64,000 bases of DNA from NCBI RefSeq assembly GCF_000380505.1, contig NZ_AQYH01000004.1, positions 62,001-126,000 on the forward strand. The letters are read 5' to 3'. A program made the translations under genes and the position numbers. Under the pieces are notes generated by a model. The model made no database searches and was not told the DNA's origin. It saw only the letters and a program-made list of their open reading frames with translations. This DNA comes from Kaistia granuli DSM 23481. GTDB lineage: Bacteria; Pseudomonadota; Alphaproteobacteria; Rhizobiales; Kaistiaceae. Of this stretch, positions 1 through 8,639 are shown piece after piece; positions within the stretch are counted from its first letter, which is position 1; each line of letters starts with the position of its first letter.

Positions 1-1460
1 TTGATCACGACGAGATGCAGGCCCGTCTGGCCGGTCGCGCCGGCGGCATAGGCGACCAGGTCCGCGCCGCCGCCCGCGATCGTAACCTCGAGCGATTGAT
101 CGCCGAAGCGTTGTCCGCCGGCGTCGGCCGCGCGATAGAGCCGGTAGGCCTCTCCGAGCCAGCCCTCAAGACTGCCCCAATGGCTGGCGAAGACGACGTC
201 GTGGCGGCCGAACCGGCCGAGCACGTCGGCCAGCGCAAGGCCGGAGGCGAGTTGGCCGGCGCCGCCATAGTTGAACTCGGTGATCGCGAGCGCCGTGCCT
301 GGGAAGGTCGCGGCGATGATGGCCTCGAGGCTAGGCAGCAGCGGCAGGCCGAGCTGGGCCTCGCCCGAAAATGCCGGCAGGGCGCGCGGCACCCAGCTTT
401 CCTCCCGGAAACCGGGCTCGGTCAGCGTGCGGGGCGCCTCGAGCAGCGCCGCCGCCAGCGCCGGATTCTCGGTACGGAACAGGTCGCCGGAATTGCTGTA
501 GGGGTACCAGTGCACGTCCAGCGCGTCGAGCAGGCGGATGCCGTCCTGCTCCGAGGCCTGGCGGAAGGCGTCGAGATAGGCGGCGACGAAGCTGCCGTGA
601 TGGCGGTAGTCGTTCCAGTCCGGCGCATCCTGGAAGCTCGCCATCTCGGTAGCGCCCCAGCTCACCGGGCCAAAGACGAGGGCGGCCGGGTCGGCGCGCT
701 TGATGGCGCGCGCGGCCGCCAGCGAGCGCTCGAGGAAGGCGCGGATCGTCGGCTTGCCGGCGACGATGCGCGGGTGGGTCTCGAACCAGAGCCCCGGTTC
801 GTTGTCGAGTGCATAGGCGTAGATGCCGCGCTCGCTGTCCGCGCCGCCATAGGTCTCGACCAGGCGCGCGAGCAGCTGCGGGATATCGGCGACGGCCGGC
901 ACGATCGGGTCGCCGGCCTTCGTGCCGGCTGTCCACTGGATCGGCACGAAGCGCGGCGAGGGCGCGGCGGCCTCAGGCGGTACGGGGCCGTCGAAATCGG
1001 CGGCGACGGAACCGGCGAGCGGCACGGTGACGAGGCTCTTGGCGCCCATGGCCAGCGAGGCCTCGTGCATCGCCTCGATCAGCAGGGCGGGCTTGGTCCA
1101 TTCCGTCTTCGGCAGGCCCAGCGCGTCGAGCAGGAACGGGCCGTTGGCGTGCTGGTAGTCCTTGCCGGCATTGGCGGCGTTGTTGACCCAATTGTAGGTC
1201 GTCATCAGATTGCCGCCGAGCCGGCGCGCCGTGACACCGGCGGCGCGGTCGAGTTCGGCGGAGGGCGCGCCGCCATCCATCGTGCCGATCTCGTTGGAGC
1301 CGTAGATTAACGGGCTGATCGGCCGGCCCGGTCCGCCGTCCGCGACGCGCAGGCTCCACTTTGCGCCGGACTGCGCCATCGCGGGGAGACCGCCGAGGGC
1401 GAGACCGCCGGCAGCTAGGCCGGCGCCGAGTACGGCGCGGCGGGTGGGGCGGCGATTCAC
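1..1460 (-). CDS. GH44-family glycoside hydrolase, Tat-exported (3' end beyond window)
   Basis: Secreted endo-acting glycanase; GH44 members cleave beta-1,4-glucans such as cellulose or xyloglucan. 486 codons are visible and the C-terminus lies outside the window. The N-terminus has a twin-arginine signal (RPTRRAVLG followed by an Ala/Gly/Leu core) ending near AMAQS at about residue 31. GH44 hallmarks follow: LGGNLMTTYNWVNNAANAG at about 81-99, an Asn-Glu-Pro (220-222) whose Glu fits the acid/base, and ITEFNYGG with Glu395 as likely nucleophile. The GTG start at 1460 overlaps the stop of the upstream glycosyltransferase by four bases (GTGA), so the two are probably translationally coupled. 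In this setting it may trim or release an exported polysaccharide rather than degrade plant cellulose; that role is inferred. Confidence 0.85.
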   Translation of the reverse strand, partial: MNRRPTRRAVLGAGLAAGGLALGGLPAMAQSGAKWSLRVADGGPGRPISPLIYGSNEIGTMDGGAPSAELDRAAGVTARRLGGNLMTTYNWVNNAANAGKDYQHANGPFLLDALGLPKTEWTKPALLIEAMHEASLAMGAKSLVTVPLAGSVAADFDGPVPPEAAAPSPRFVPIQWTAGTKAGDPIVPAVADIPQLLARLVETYGGADSERGIYAYALDNEPGLWFETHPRIVAGKPTIRAFLERSLAAARAIKRADPAALVFGPVSWGATEMASFQDAPDWNDYRHHGSFVAAYLDAFRQASEQDGIRLLDALDVHWYPYSNSGDLFRTENPALAAALLEAPRTLTEPGFREESWVPRALPAFSGEAQLGLPLLPSLEAIIAATFPGTALAITEFNYGGAGQLASGLALADVLGRFGRHDVVFASHWGSLEGWLGEAYRLYRAADAGGQRFGDQSLEVTIAGGGADLVAYAAGATGQTGLHLVVI

Positions 1461-2386
1461 GAAACGAGACCCGAGCCGTAGAGGGCAGGGCGGCTGCGCA
1501 TCCACAGCAGCTTGCCGAGCCCGCCATGGAGCTTGACCCGCGCCTTCTCGGCGCGGATCGGATCGATCGGCGTGAAGACGAGCGCTGTCAGGCCGTGCAG
1601 CACGATCTGGATCGCGCCGGCCGCCATCCAGAAGCCGATGCGCGTCCATTCGACCGGGCGCGCCTTCCAGTGGGTGAGGACGCGGATCTGGCCCGAGAGG
1701 AACTTGCGCTTGCGCACATAGGCCCAGTTCAGCCGTCGTTCCGGCACCCATTCCGTCACGATGCCGCCTGCCGACCAGGCAAAGCGCTTGCCTTCCTCGA
1801 CCAACCGCTTCAGCAGCAGCGTATCCTCGCCGCCGATCTCGTTCATGCTGGTGTCGAAGGGCTGCTCGAGGGCGAGGCAGGCCGCGCGGTTGAACATCGA
1901 ATTGTTGGTGCCGAGATAGGCGGCGCGCGCGGTGATGTCGGCGCCGTCCGGCAGATCGAGCCAGCGCGAAAAATACGGCGCGAGCGGTCCGATCGGCTTG
2001 TCGTCTTCCGCCTCGGCGCCCACCGGTCCGAACACCGCCGCGGCGCCGCTCCGTCGCGCGGTCGCGACATGGCTGGCGAGCCAGTTCGGCGCGGCTTCCT
2101 CGTCGTCGTCCAGAAACGCGACCCAATCGCCCTGCGCCGCCGCGACGCCGGCATTGCGGGCATTGGCGACGCCGGGAACCGGGGCGGAGATATAGCGGAC
2201 GACAGGCCCGTCGTTCGCCGCGATCGCCTCGACCCCGGCGCGGGCATTGCCGTCGCACGAATTGTCGATGATCAGGATCTCGATCTCGAGATCGTCCAGA
2301 TCCGTCTGTGCACGGGCGCTGGCGATGGCGCGTTTCAGGGCCTTCGGCCGGTTCAGGGTCGGGATGACGATGGAAACGCTGCCCAC
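1457..2386 (-). CDS. Family 2 glycosyltransferase
   Basis: GT-A fold transferase that adds a sugar from a nucleotide donor to a growing glycan, probably at the inner membrane. 309 residues. It begins VSIVIPTLNRP, the family 2 N-terminal strand, and has the metal/donor-binding FLDDDEEAAPNW at about 91-102. GGEDTLLLKRL at about 186 provides the later ED motif. A hydrophobic stretch near residues 252-275 (WMAAGAIQIVLHGLTALVF) suggests membrane association. It is first in a two-gene unit with the GH44 gene and is divergent from the polymerase/ligase at 2601. It resembles the second GT2 at 3977, with the same IVI-DDDEE-GGED layout, so the two are probably paralogs. Donor and acceptor are unknown. 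Confidence 0.88.
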   Translation of the reverse strand: MGSVSIVIPTLNRPKALKRAIASARAQTDLDDLEIEILIIDNSCDGNARAGVEAIAANDGPVVRYISAPVPGVANARNAGVAAAQGDWVAFLDDDEEAAPNWLASHVATARRSGAAAVFGPVGAEAEDDKPIGPLAPYFSRWLDLPDGADITARAAYLGTNNSMFNRAACLALEQPFDTSMNEIGGEDTLLLKRLVEEGKRFAWSAGGIVTEWVPERRLNWAYVRKRKFLSGQIRVLTHWKARPVEWTRIGFWMAAGAIQIVLHGLTALVFTPIDPIRAEKARVKLHGGLGKLLWMRSRPALYGSGLVS

Positions 2387-2458
2387 CAGAAACGTCTCCT
2401 GTAAATGGGCAACACCGCCAGGGACGCTGGACGCGGACCATTGGACGATTGCTATTGC

Positions 2459-2486
2459 TTGCCCGTTGATTCTACGAATCTATGCT
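2459..2486 (+). promoter_or_regulatory. Possible sigma-70-type promoter for the polymerase/GT2 genes
   Basis: In the 214-base divergent gap, TTGCCC (2459-2464) and TATGCT (2481-2486) are separated by 16 bases. The spacer contains the small palindrome GATTCTACGAATC (2468-2480), a possible operator. Motif match by eye only. Confidence 0.35.
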
Positions 2487-2600
2487 AGGAAGGCAAGCCG
2501 CTGCGGCCGGCTGCGCACATCGTGTCGCGCCTGCCGCAGGGGCGGCGCGACCGTCGGGGTGCCGATCCGGCCGCTAGTCGAAATTGTCGCTTCGGAGCCC

Positions 2601-3974
2601 ATGAACATGAGCGATGCCCCGATGCCCGTGAGCTTGCGCGCATCGGCCGAAGCCCGTGTCGTCGCTCTGGGCGCCGCCGGCCTGCATGGCGTGCTGCTGG
2701 CCGGCTTCATGGCCTACACCTTCGTCGGCACGCGGCCATTCTCCGATGCCTCGGTCGCGGAACGGCTGGAGGGCAATCCGCTCGATCGTTTCGCCGCGCT
2801 GGGTCTGGTGCTGCTGGCGCTCGTTTCGATCGTCCTGCACTACCGCGTCGCGCTGAGGCTGTTCCTGGTCAACCTGCCGCTGGTGGCGCTGACCGGCTTC
2901 TGCTTTCTCAGCATGTTCTGGTCGGACTATCCGGGTCTGACGCTCCGGCGGGCGCTGCTGTTGGCGTTCCTGACGACGATCGCCGCCGGCATCGCCGCCG
3001 GCCTGCAGGATCTCCGGCGCTTTCACACCTGGTGGTTCTTCGGCCTGACGGGCGTGATCCTGATCAATCTCGTCGGCACGGCCCTCTGGCCCGGCATCGC
3101 CATCACCGATATCGGCGTGCGCGGTCTCTACACCCAGAAGAATGTCGCCGGTCTCGTCGCGATGATCACCGTCGTCTGCGGCGCCACCTGGATGCTCGGC
3201 GCGCGCGGCGCGCGACCGGTTGTCCTGGCCCTGCTCATGCTGCTGCCGACACTGCTCTTTCTCGTCCTGACCAAAAGCAAGACGTCGATCGGCCTCACCG
3301 GGGTCGCACTCGTCGTGATCGCCGGCATGGCGCTGGCCGAACGGCTCGGGCCGCGCTTCGTGCTCCTGGTGATCGGCTTCGGTTTCGCCGGTCTCGCGGC
3401 GTTGCTGCTCATGTTCGCCGCCTATGATTTCGAGCTGAACGCGCTGCTGACCGCGACGCTCGGCGACGCCTCCTTCACCGGCCGCGACGAACTCTGGGCC
3501 TTCGCGCTCCGCTCGGCGCAGGAGCGCTTCTGGCTCGGCCACGGTTACGGCGCGTTCTGGGATGTCGGTCTCGCCGCCGATCCGTTGCAGCGACTGGAGC
3601 CGGGCACCTGGCTCGGCGATGTCGAGATCGGCACGATCAACCAGGCCCATAACGGCTATCTGGAACTCTGGCTGCATATCGGCCTGCCGGCGACCATCTT
3701 CGCCACGCTGATCGTCATGGCCGGCGCCGTCTCGGGCGTGGCGCAATCGGTCTCGACGGCGCTGACGCGGCCGGCGCGCGCCGCTATCGGCTTCATGACG
3801 ATGTTCCTGCTCGTCTATCTCTTCCACAATCTCACCGAGGCGTCGCTGTTCATGCGCGGCGCCGTGCTGTCGAACGTCGCCGTGCTCTTTCTTTTCGTGC
3901 TGTCGCGCAGCCGGTCGCTGGGCCGGCCGGATCGCGGACCGGCCGAGGTGGCCGCGACGCGCTCGTTCGGCTAG
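2601..3974 (+). CDS. O-antigen ligase / Wzy-type polysaccharide polymerase
   Basis: Polytopic inner-membrane protein that polymerises or ligates lipid-linked glycan repeats. 457 residues from ATG 2601, or 455 from ATG 2607. About ten or more hydrophobic segments are visible, starting with GVLLAGFMAYTF. The Wzy_C-type region includes the periplasmic loop and the HNGYLELWLHIGLP motif at about 353, typical of the O-antigen ligase/ExoQ/Wzy superfamily. The frame is open back to 2247, but that part overlaps the divergent glycosyltransferase and is low in hydrophobicity, so the later start is chosen. The next gene, a GT2, begins two bases after its stop, so they are co-transcribed. Whether it acts as ligase or polymerase cannot be decided from sequence. 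Confidence 0.85.
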   Translation: MNMSDAPMPVSLRASAEARVVALGAAGLHGVLLAGFMAYTFVGTRPFSDASVAERLEGNPLDRFAALGLVLLALVSIVLHYRVALRLFLVNLPLVALTGFCFLSMFWSDYPGLTLRRALLLAFLTTIAAGIAAGLQDLRRFHTWWFFGLTGVILINLVGTALWPGIAITDIGVRGLYTQKNVAGLVAMITVVCGATWMLGARGARPVVLALLMLLPTLLFLVLTKSKTSIGLTGVALVVIAGMALAERLGPRFVLLVIGFGFAGLAALLLMFAAYDFELNALLTATLGDASFTGRDELWAFALRSAQERFWLGHGYGAFWDVGLAADPLQRLEPGTWLGDVEIGTINQAHNGYLELWLHIGLPATIFATLIVMAGAVSGVAQSVSTALTRPARAAIGFMTMFLLVYLFHNLTEASLFMRGAVLSNVAVLFLFVLSRSRSLGRPDRGPAEVAATRSFG

Positions 3975-3976
3975 GA

Positions 3977-5014
3977 ATGCCGGGGCATGACAGGGGGCGG
4001 GCAGTCTTGAACACGGAACTACGGGGCGCGAACACGGCGCCGGATGGCAGCGATGCGATCGATGTGGTGATCGTCATCTGCACCTTCCGGCGGGAGAAGC
4101 TGCTGGCCAAGACCCTTGCCAGCATCCGCGCGCAGACTATCCCGCCGGGAGCGCGGCTTTCCGTCGTCGTCGCCGACAACAGCGACGAGGGCTCCGCCGC
4201 TGGGGTGGTGGCGGCGCAGGCGGAGAGCCCGTTCGAGATCCGCTATGTCGAGGCCCATCCCGCCAACATCTCGGTAGCCCGCAACGCCGGCATCCGTGCC
4301 AGCGACGCGCCCATCGTCGCCTTCGTCGACGACGACGAGGAACTGGCGCCGGACTGGTTCGAGGCCGTGGTCGCGGGGTTGCGCGCTCATCCGCACGACG
4401 TCTTCTTCGGTCGCGTCGATCCCGTTTTCGAGACGCCCGAACGGGTGACGCCGGCGATCCGTCAGCTGTTCTCGCGCTTTATCGATGCGCAGTCGGGGCG
4501 GGAAGTCGCCGCGCTCGGCGCCCGCAAGGATCGCGTGCTGACGGTCGCGACCTCGAATTCGGTCCTGCGCCGTGCCACCACGCTCACCGACGACGCGCCG
4601 TTCAACCCGCATTTCGGCAATGCCGGTGGCGAGGATCTCGACCTTTTCTGCCGCCTGCAGGTGCGTGGTTGCCGCTTCGCCTGGCTGCCGGAGGCGCGGG
4701 TCTCCGAGTGGGTGCCGGCGTCGCGCTGCGATCCCGGCTATTTGCGCCGGCGCTTCTTCGCGGGTGGCCAAGCCTATGCCGAGGCGGTCGCCGGCAGTAG
4801 CGGCCAGCCGGTGCTGGCGCGCTGGTGGTTGCGCGCTAAGGCGCTGGTGCAACTCGGCCTCTTGGCGCTGCGCTATCCTGCCGTCCGCCTGCAGGGTGGC
4901 GCCGCGCTCACCGATTTCGGCTTCCGCTGGGCCGGCGTGCGCGGCAAGCTCTCGCTTGGCCGGCTCTATCCGGTCTATCGCGAGGCGGACGGGGTCCAGC
5001 GGCCGGCTTCCTGA
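3977..5014 (+). CDS. Family 2 glycosyltransferase
   Basis: Second GT-A glycosyltransferase of the polysaccharide locus. 345 residues from ATG 3977. The catalytic domain starts at DVVIVICTFRREK (about residue 28), has AFVDDDEELAPDWF as the DxD region and GGEDLDLFCRL downstream. A hydrophobic segment with LVQLGLLALRYP lies near the C-terminus. The ATG follows the previous stop by two bases. A TTG at 4007 preceded by AGGGGG (3992-3997) has a better ribosome-binding site and would remove ten residues, so the start is uncertain. Its last 40 bases overlap the 3' end of the convergent gene at 4975. Sugar specificity unknown. Confidence 0.88.
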   Translation: MPGHDRGRAVLNTELRGANTAPDGSDAIDVVIVICTFRREKLLAKTLASIRAQTIPPGARLSVVVADNSDEGSAAGVVAAQAESPFEIRYVEAHPANISVARNAGIRASDAPIVAFVDDDEELAPDWFEAVVAGLRAHPHDVFFGRVDPVFETPERVTPAIRQLFSRFIDAQSGREVAALGARKDRVLTVATSNSVLRRATTLTDDAPFNPHFGNAGGEDLDLFCRLQVRGCRFAWLPEARVSEWVPASRCDPGYLRRRFFAGGQAYAEAVAGSSGQPVLARWWLRAKALVQLGLLALRYPAVRLQGGAALTDFGFRWAGVRGKLSLGRLYPVYREADGVQRPAS

Positions 5015-5934
5015 TCCTGGACGGCGGCGCGCGCGGCGATCTTCTCGAAGATCGCCTGCCGCTCCGCCATGCTCGTGCTCATGGTCGACTGGATCAGGGT
5101 TGCGACATGCTCGGGGCGCAGCGCGTCGATGAAGGCCTGCACGCCCTCGGCCCCGTCGAACTCGTCGCCCCAGCGCGCATGGCTGAGCGAGAAGGGCTCC
5201 GCCACCAGCCCGGCTTCCTCCAGCCCCAGCACCTGATCGGCGAAGACGCCGTAGAGCACGTATTCGGCGAAATGCGGCGTGCGGGCGAGCGCGACGCGCC
5301 AATCGCGACCCGAGACCTGCGCGATGCGCGCGATCATGCGCTGGATCACCGAGCGCCGCCAGACGACGAGCTGGTCGATGTACTCGGCGCCATAGTAGCG
5401 GCTCGATGGCAAGCCGAGCAGCCGGCCGGCCGCCTCCTGCCAGACGCGATGCGTTTCCAGATCCACCATCTCGGGATTGCGGTAGATCCGCACCTGGCCG
5501 TCGCGGGCGAGGTGTTCGAGCCTCAGCGGGCGGATGAAGTTGTTGTCGCTGTCGACATGTACCGTGATTTCGGCCGAAGCGCACGCCGTCGCGGCGATCT
5601 TCATGATCTGCTGGGCGATCCAGCCGCGCACCAGCGGGCTGTAGGGCGTGACATACATGTTGCGGCGCGGAAGATGCAGCCGGCGTCGCCATTCCGGGCT
5701 CGGCAGCGGCAGCTTGACGAACCAACGCGGGAGCAGGTCTTCCTGCGCGCCGATCGTGCGGCGATCGGAGGCGAGATCGGCGAAGAGCGGGATGTCGGCG
5801 CGCGGCACGTAGAGGCTGTGCGGGATCGTCTCGGGCACGAAACGGTCAACGCTCTCGCAGAGCATGCGACAGACGTCGAGATCGCCCCGGAACGAGCAGG
5901 TGATCAGGTTGGCTTGCGGTTCCGGCAGGCTCAT
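4975..5934 (-). CDS. DUF6492-like protein of a polysaccharide locus
   Basis: 319 residues, no signal peptide or membrane segment. It starts MSLPEPQANLITCSFRGD, has MYVTPYSPLVRGWIAQQI near residue 95 and VHVDSDNNFIRPL near 125. The latter resembles a glycosyltransferase-like DSD motif, and the overall pattern fits the DUF6492 family often found beside glycan genes. The ATG at 5934 overlaps the stop of the upstream oxidoreductase (ATGA), which decides the start; the frame remains open further upstream but inside that gene. The 3' end overlaps the convergent GT2 gene by 40 bases. A role as a glycosyltransferase-like enzyme is inferred from DSD and context. Family assignment is from memory of its pattern. 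Confidence 0.7.
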   Translation of the reverse strand: MSLPEPQANLITCSFRGDLDVCRMLCESVDRFVPETIPHSLYVPRADIPLFADLASDRRTIGAQEDLLPRWFVKLPLPSPEWRRRLHLPRRNMYVTPYSPLVRGWIAQQIMKIAATACASAEITVHVDSDNNFIRPLRLEHLARDGQVRIYRNPEMVDLETHRVWQEAAGRLLGLPSSRYYGAEYIDQLVVWRRSVIQRMIARIAQVSGRDWRVALARTPHFAEYVLYGVFADQVLGLEEAGLVAEPFSLSHARWGDEFDGAEGVQAFIDALRPEHVATLIQSTMSTSMAERQAIFEKIAARAAVQDQEAGRWTPSASR

Positions 5935-7088
5935 CGTGCCCACTCCATCGGTTCGATCGGCGCGAAGCGCGACTGCACGCGGGCCGGGCGCTCGAAGCGC
6001 TCGGGATATTGCAGCATTTCCGTCACTTCGGTCACATGCACGGCGAAATCCTCGTCGAGGCGCGAGGGGCGGTTGTCGCGGATGGCGGTGGCGAGCTCGG
6101 CCGGGCCGCGCATGAAATCCATCGTCGGCTTGCCGCGCCCGCCCTTGAACGGAACCGGCCGCGCCATCGGCAGCTTCTTGCCGAAGGCGCCGAGATGGCG
6201 CTCGATCACGCGGGTGATCCGGCCTTCGCCGGGCCGGCGCAGGACGACCGGCGAGGCATAATCCCACGGCTCCTTGATCTGGAGCGTGCCGGTCTCGCCG
6301 ATGATCCGCATGCGGTGGTCATAGGGGGCGACGATCGAATTGGTCAGCCGCGCGACGACCCCGCTCTCGAACTCGATGCAGCCGACGGAGAAATCCGGCG
6401 CCGGATGGGCGAGGGGCGGCGAGGTGCCCTTGTCGGGGACCAGCAAAGCAGCGAAGGAGGTTACCCGCATCGCCGGGCCGAACATGGCGGCGAACAGGGT
6501 CAGCGCATAGCCGGCGTGCTCATAGGTGCAGCCGGTCTCGAACTCGCCGCGACCCGGCCATGGCTTGCCGCTGCGGCTGCGCCAGCTGTCATAGTTGGTG
6601 CGATGGATCATGCCGTCGTCGAGTTCGGCATAGGCGAGCAGCACCTTGCCGATCGTGCCGGCGCGGACCGCCGCCCAGGCGGTCTGCATGCTTTCGCCGA
6701 GCATGTTGCACGGGGCGGAGGCGAGCCGCACACCGGCGGCGCGCGCCTGGTCGCGCAACGCGCCCGCTTCGGCCGCCGTCATGGCGAGCGGCTTTTCCGA
6801 ATAGACATGCTTGCCGGCGGCGATCGCCGCCTGGGTGACGGCGGCGTGGTTCTCCGGATCGGTCAGATTGAGCAGGATGGTGCAGGATTTATCGGCCAGC
6901 ACCTCGTCCAGCGACGCATAGCCATGGTCGCCCCAGGTCGCCCTGAATGCCGCGACGCGCTGCGGGTCGCGGTCATAGACGCCGGTCAGCCGGAGCACGC
7001 CCTCATGCAGCGGCAGGCAGTGCCGATAGGAATCGGCGACATAGCCGCAGCCGATGATGGCGATGCCCGTCCCCGTCGTCGTCGCCAT
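5931..7088 (-). CDS. Gfo/Idh/MocA-family NAD(P)-dependent oxidoreductase
   Basis: Cytosolic sugar or inositol-type dehydrogenase. 385 residues. The Rossmann fold starts at IAIIGCGYVADSY (GxGxxA) and the conserved EKP (YSEKPLAMT at about 98) follows, as does the C-terminal alpha/beta domain with KPWPGRGEFETGCTYEHAGY. ATG 7088 is chosen because GGGGACC lies just upstream; the open frame continues 22 codons further with no family-like sequence. It overlaps the DUF6492-like gene by four bases, so the two form an operon. It could make or modify a sugar for the nearby glycan locus or belong to the catabolic operon upstream. The substrate cannot be predicted. Confidence 0.85.
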   Translation of the reverse strand: MATTTGTGIAIIGCGYVADSYRHCLPLHEGVLRLTGVYDRDPQRVAAFRATWGDHGYASLDEVLADKSCTILLNLTDPENHAAVTQAAIAAGKHVYSEKPLAMTAAEAGALRDQARAAGVRLASAPCNMLGESMQTAWAAVRAGTIGKVLLAYAELDDGMIHRTNYDSWRSRSGKPWPGRGEFETGCTYEHAGYALTLFAAMFGPAMRVTSFAALLVPDKGTSPPLAHPAPDFSVGCIEFESGVVARLTNSIVAPYDHRMRIIGETGTLQIKEPWDYASPVVLRRPGEGRITRVIERHLGAFGKKLPMARPVPFKGGRGKPTMDFMRGPAELATAIRDNRPSRLDEDFAVHVTEVTEMLQYPERFERPARVQSRFAPIEPMEWAR

Positions 7089-7225
7089 GTCGCTTCGGTC
7101 CCCGCCTGTTTCCCGACCCTGCCGGTCGCGCCGCCGTCGACGCGCCGCGACCATAAGGGCAGGATCTTAATACCGGCTGACCAATTCGGCCGGTCGAGGC
7201 TCCGACAGGGTGGGACGAGGCGTCG

Positions 7226-8275
7226 TCAGGCCGTCCTCTGCAGCAGCAGCCAGCCGGGGCCGGCGCATTCGAAGGCGGTCTCGGCCGGGCCGGGCACACC
7301 GTCGGAGAGCTTCAGCGCGGCGACGCGGGACGAATCCCAGCCGGCGACCAGAAGGTGGTCGCCATGCACCAGCAGATGCTGCGGCCAGAACACGGAGGAA
7401 TCGACTTCCGAAACCAGCGCCGGCTCGGCGCCCGAGACGTCGAAGGTCGCGATCGTGTCGTTGCCGCGATTGGCGAAATAGACGAAGCGGCCATCGGCCG
7501 AGCGCTGGATGTCGCCGGGATAATTGCGGCGGTGGCGGGTGCGGGGCGGACCCGGCCGCGTCGTGCTCGGAACGCTCTGCCAGGCGCCCTCGGGCGCGCC
7601 GAGATGGCCGACGAGCAGGTTGGAGCCGAGCTCGCCCGAGACGGCGAGGCGGCCGTCCGGCAGCACGACGGCATGACGCGGGCCGCAGCCGGCGGGAAGT
7701 TTGGTCACCCGCGTCTCGGAGAGCGCGGCGGCGCCGGGCTTCGCGAGGTCGACGCTGAATTCGCGGATCGAATCGTCGCCGAGATCGATGATGACGAGCG
7801 TCTCGCCGACGAAGAAGGCCTGATGCGGATGCGCGTCGTCCTGGCGATCCGACTCCGGGCCGCCACCCGAGAGCTTTACAAGTGCAACCTCGCCGTCGAA
7901 GCCGCCATCGGCGCCGAGGCGCTGCAGGCCGAGCGTCGAGGTGGTGTAGTTGGTGAAAACGAGAAGTTTTCCCGAGGGATCGACCGTCAGATGACACGGC
8001 TCGGCGCCGGCGCTCTTCTTCTCGCCGATCGTCGCGGCCTTGTCGCCGTCGATGCGCCAGGCGTGGATCTCGCCGTCCATGCCGGCGCGCGAGGTGCCGT
8101 AGATGACCGGGAGCGTCGGGTGCCAGCAGAGTGCGGAAAGCTGCTCGGCGCGCCCCAGCGTTTCACCCTTCCAGACGCCGTCCTCCTGCACCCAGCGCGT
8201 CAGGCCATGCAGTTCGAAGACGCCGCGCGAGGCGACGAACAGCGCCTCGCCGACGGCGAGGTTGTAGTCGGACAT
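7226..8275 (-). CDS. Seven-bladed beta-propeller lactonase-family protein
   Basis: 349 residues with repeating propeller blades, for example HLTVDPSGKLLVFTNY, HAVVLPDGRLAVSGE and DIQRSADGRFVYFANRGND. These fit the lactonase/6-phosphogluconolactonase-like family (PF10282 type). Members hydrolyse sugar lactones or are of unknown activity. No signal peptide, so probably cytosolic. It lies between the catabolic operon and the Gfo/Idh/MocA gene on the same strand; a sugar dehydrogenase next to a lactonase is a common pairing, because the dehydrogenase product is a lactone. A REP-like element separates it from the upstream operon. A paralog lies at 48687-49802. Confidence 0.8.
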   Translation of the reverse strand: MSDYNLAVGEALFVASRGVFELHGLTRWVQEDGVWKGETLGRAEQLSALCWHPTLPVIYGTSRAGMDGEIHAWRIDGDKAATIGEKKSAGAEPCHLTVDPSGKLLVFTNYTTSTLGLQRLGADGGFDGEVALVKLSGGGPESDRQDDAHPHQAFFVGETLVIIDLGDDSIREFSVDLAKPGAAALSETRVTKLPAGCGPRHAVVLPDGRLAVSGELGSNLLVGHLGAPEGAWQSVPSTTRPGPPRTRHRRNYPGDIQRSADGRFVYFANRGNDTIATFDVSGAEPALVSEVDSSVFWPQHLLVHGDHLLVAGWDSSRVAALKLSDGVPGPAETAFECAGPGWLLLQRTA

Positions 8276-8430
8276 ATTGGTCTCCCCCGATCGAATCTTT
8301 CTGTTCCTGTGGAGCTTAGTGCAAGATCCATTGGCTCTGAAACAAGACGCTCTACTTCACCTCTCCCCGAGGAGGCCGCTGCAAAACACCGAATGGTCGC
8401 CATGCGACCCACGGCCCATGGCAGGGGCAT

Positions 8431-8541
8431 CGTCGCCCCGGCGGAGGCCGGGGCCCATGAACACCGGCCAAGAAATCTTGGTCCCAGCCTGTCGGCCACA
8501 GGCCCGTGTGTCTGGATCCCGGCCTTCGCCGGGATGACGGC
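8431..8541. repeat. REP-like paired palindromic element
   Basis: The 364-base gap 8276-8639 holds two hairpins in opposite orientation: CCCCGGC/GCCGGGG (8436-8453, loop GGAG) and ATCCCGGC/GCCGGGAT (8516-8535, loop CTTC). The outer borders CGTCGCC and GGATGACGG are roughly complementary. This fits the intergenic palindromic elements common in alphaproteobacteria. It sits between the lactonase and PLP-enzyme genes and could stabilise or end the upstream operon transcript. No gene seen in the rest of the gap. Confidence 0.7.
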
Positions 8542-8639
8542 GGAGGGTGCAAGATCCGACCAGCACGATGAGGCGCTATTCGTCACCTCTCCCTCAGGGA
8601 GCGGTGACGCGTCGGACCTTGTCCGTCCGGTTCAGCCCT

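Noticed and set aside
5107-6261. Long plus-strand open frame opposite the DUF6492 and oxidoreductase genes
   Set aside because: Arg/Ala/Gly-rich with no motif, and fully opposite two genes with clear families; a normal shadow of high-GC coding DNA. The same applies to other long antisense frames at 15-1310, 12503-13453, 14530-15768 and 34790-35227.
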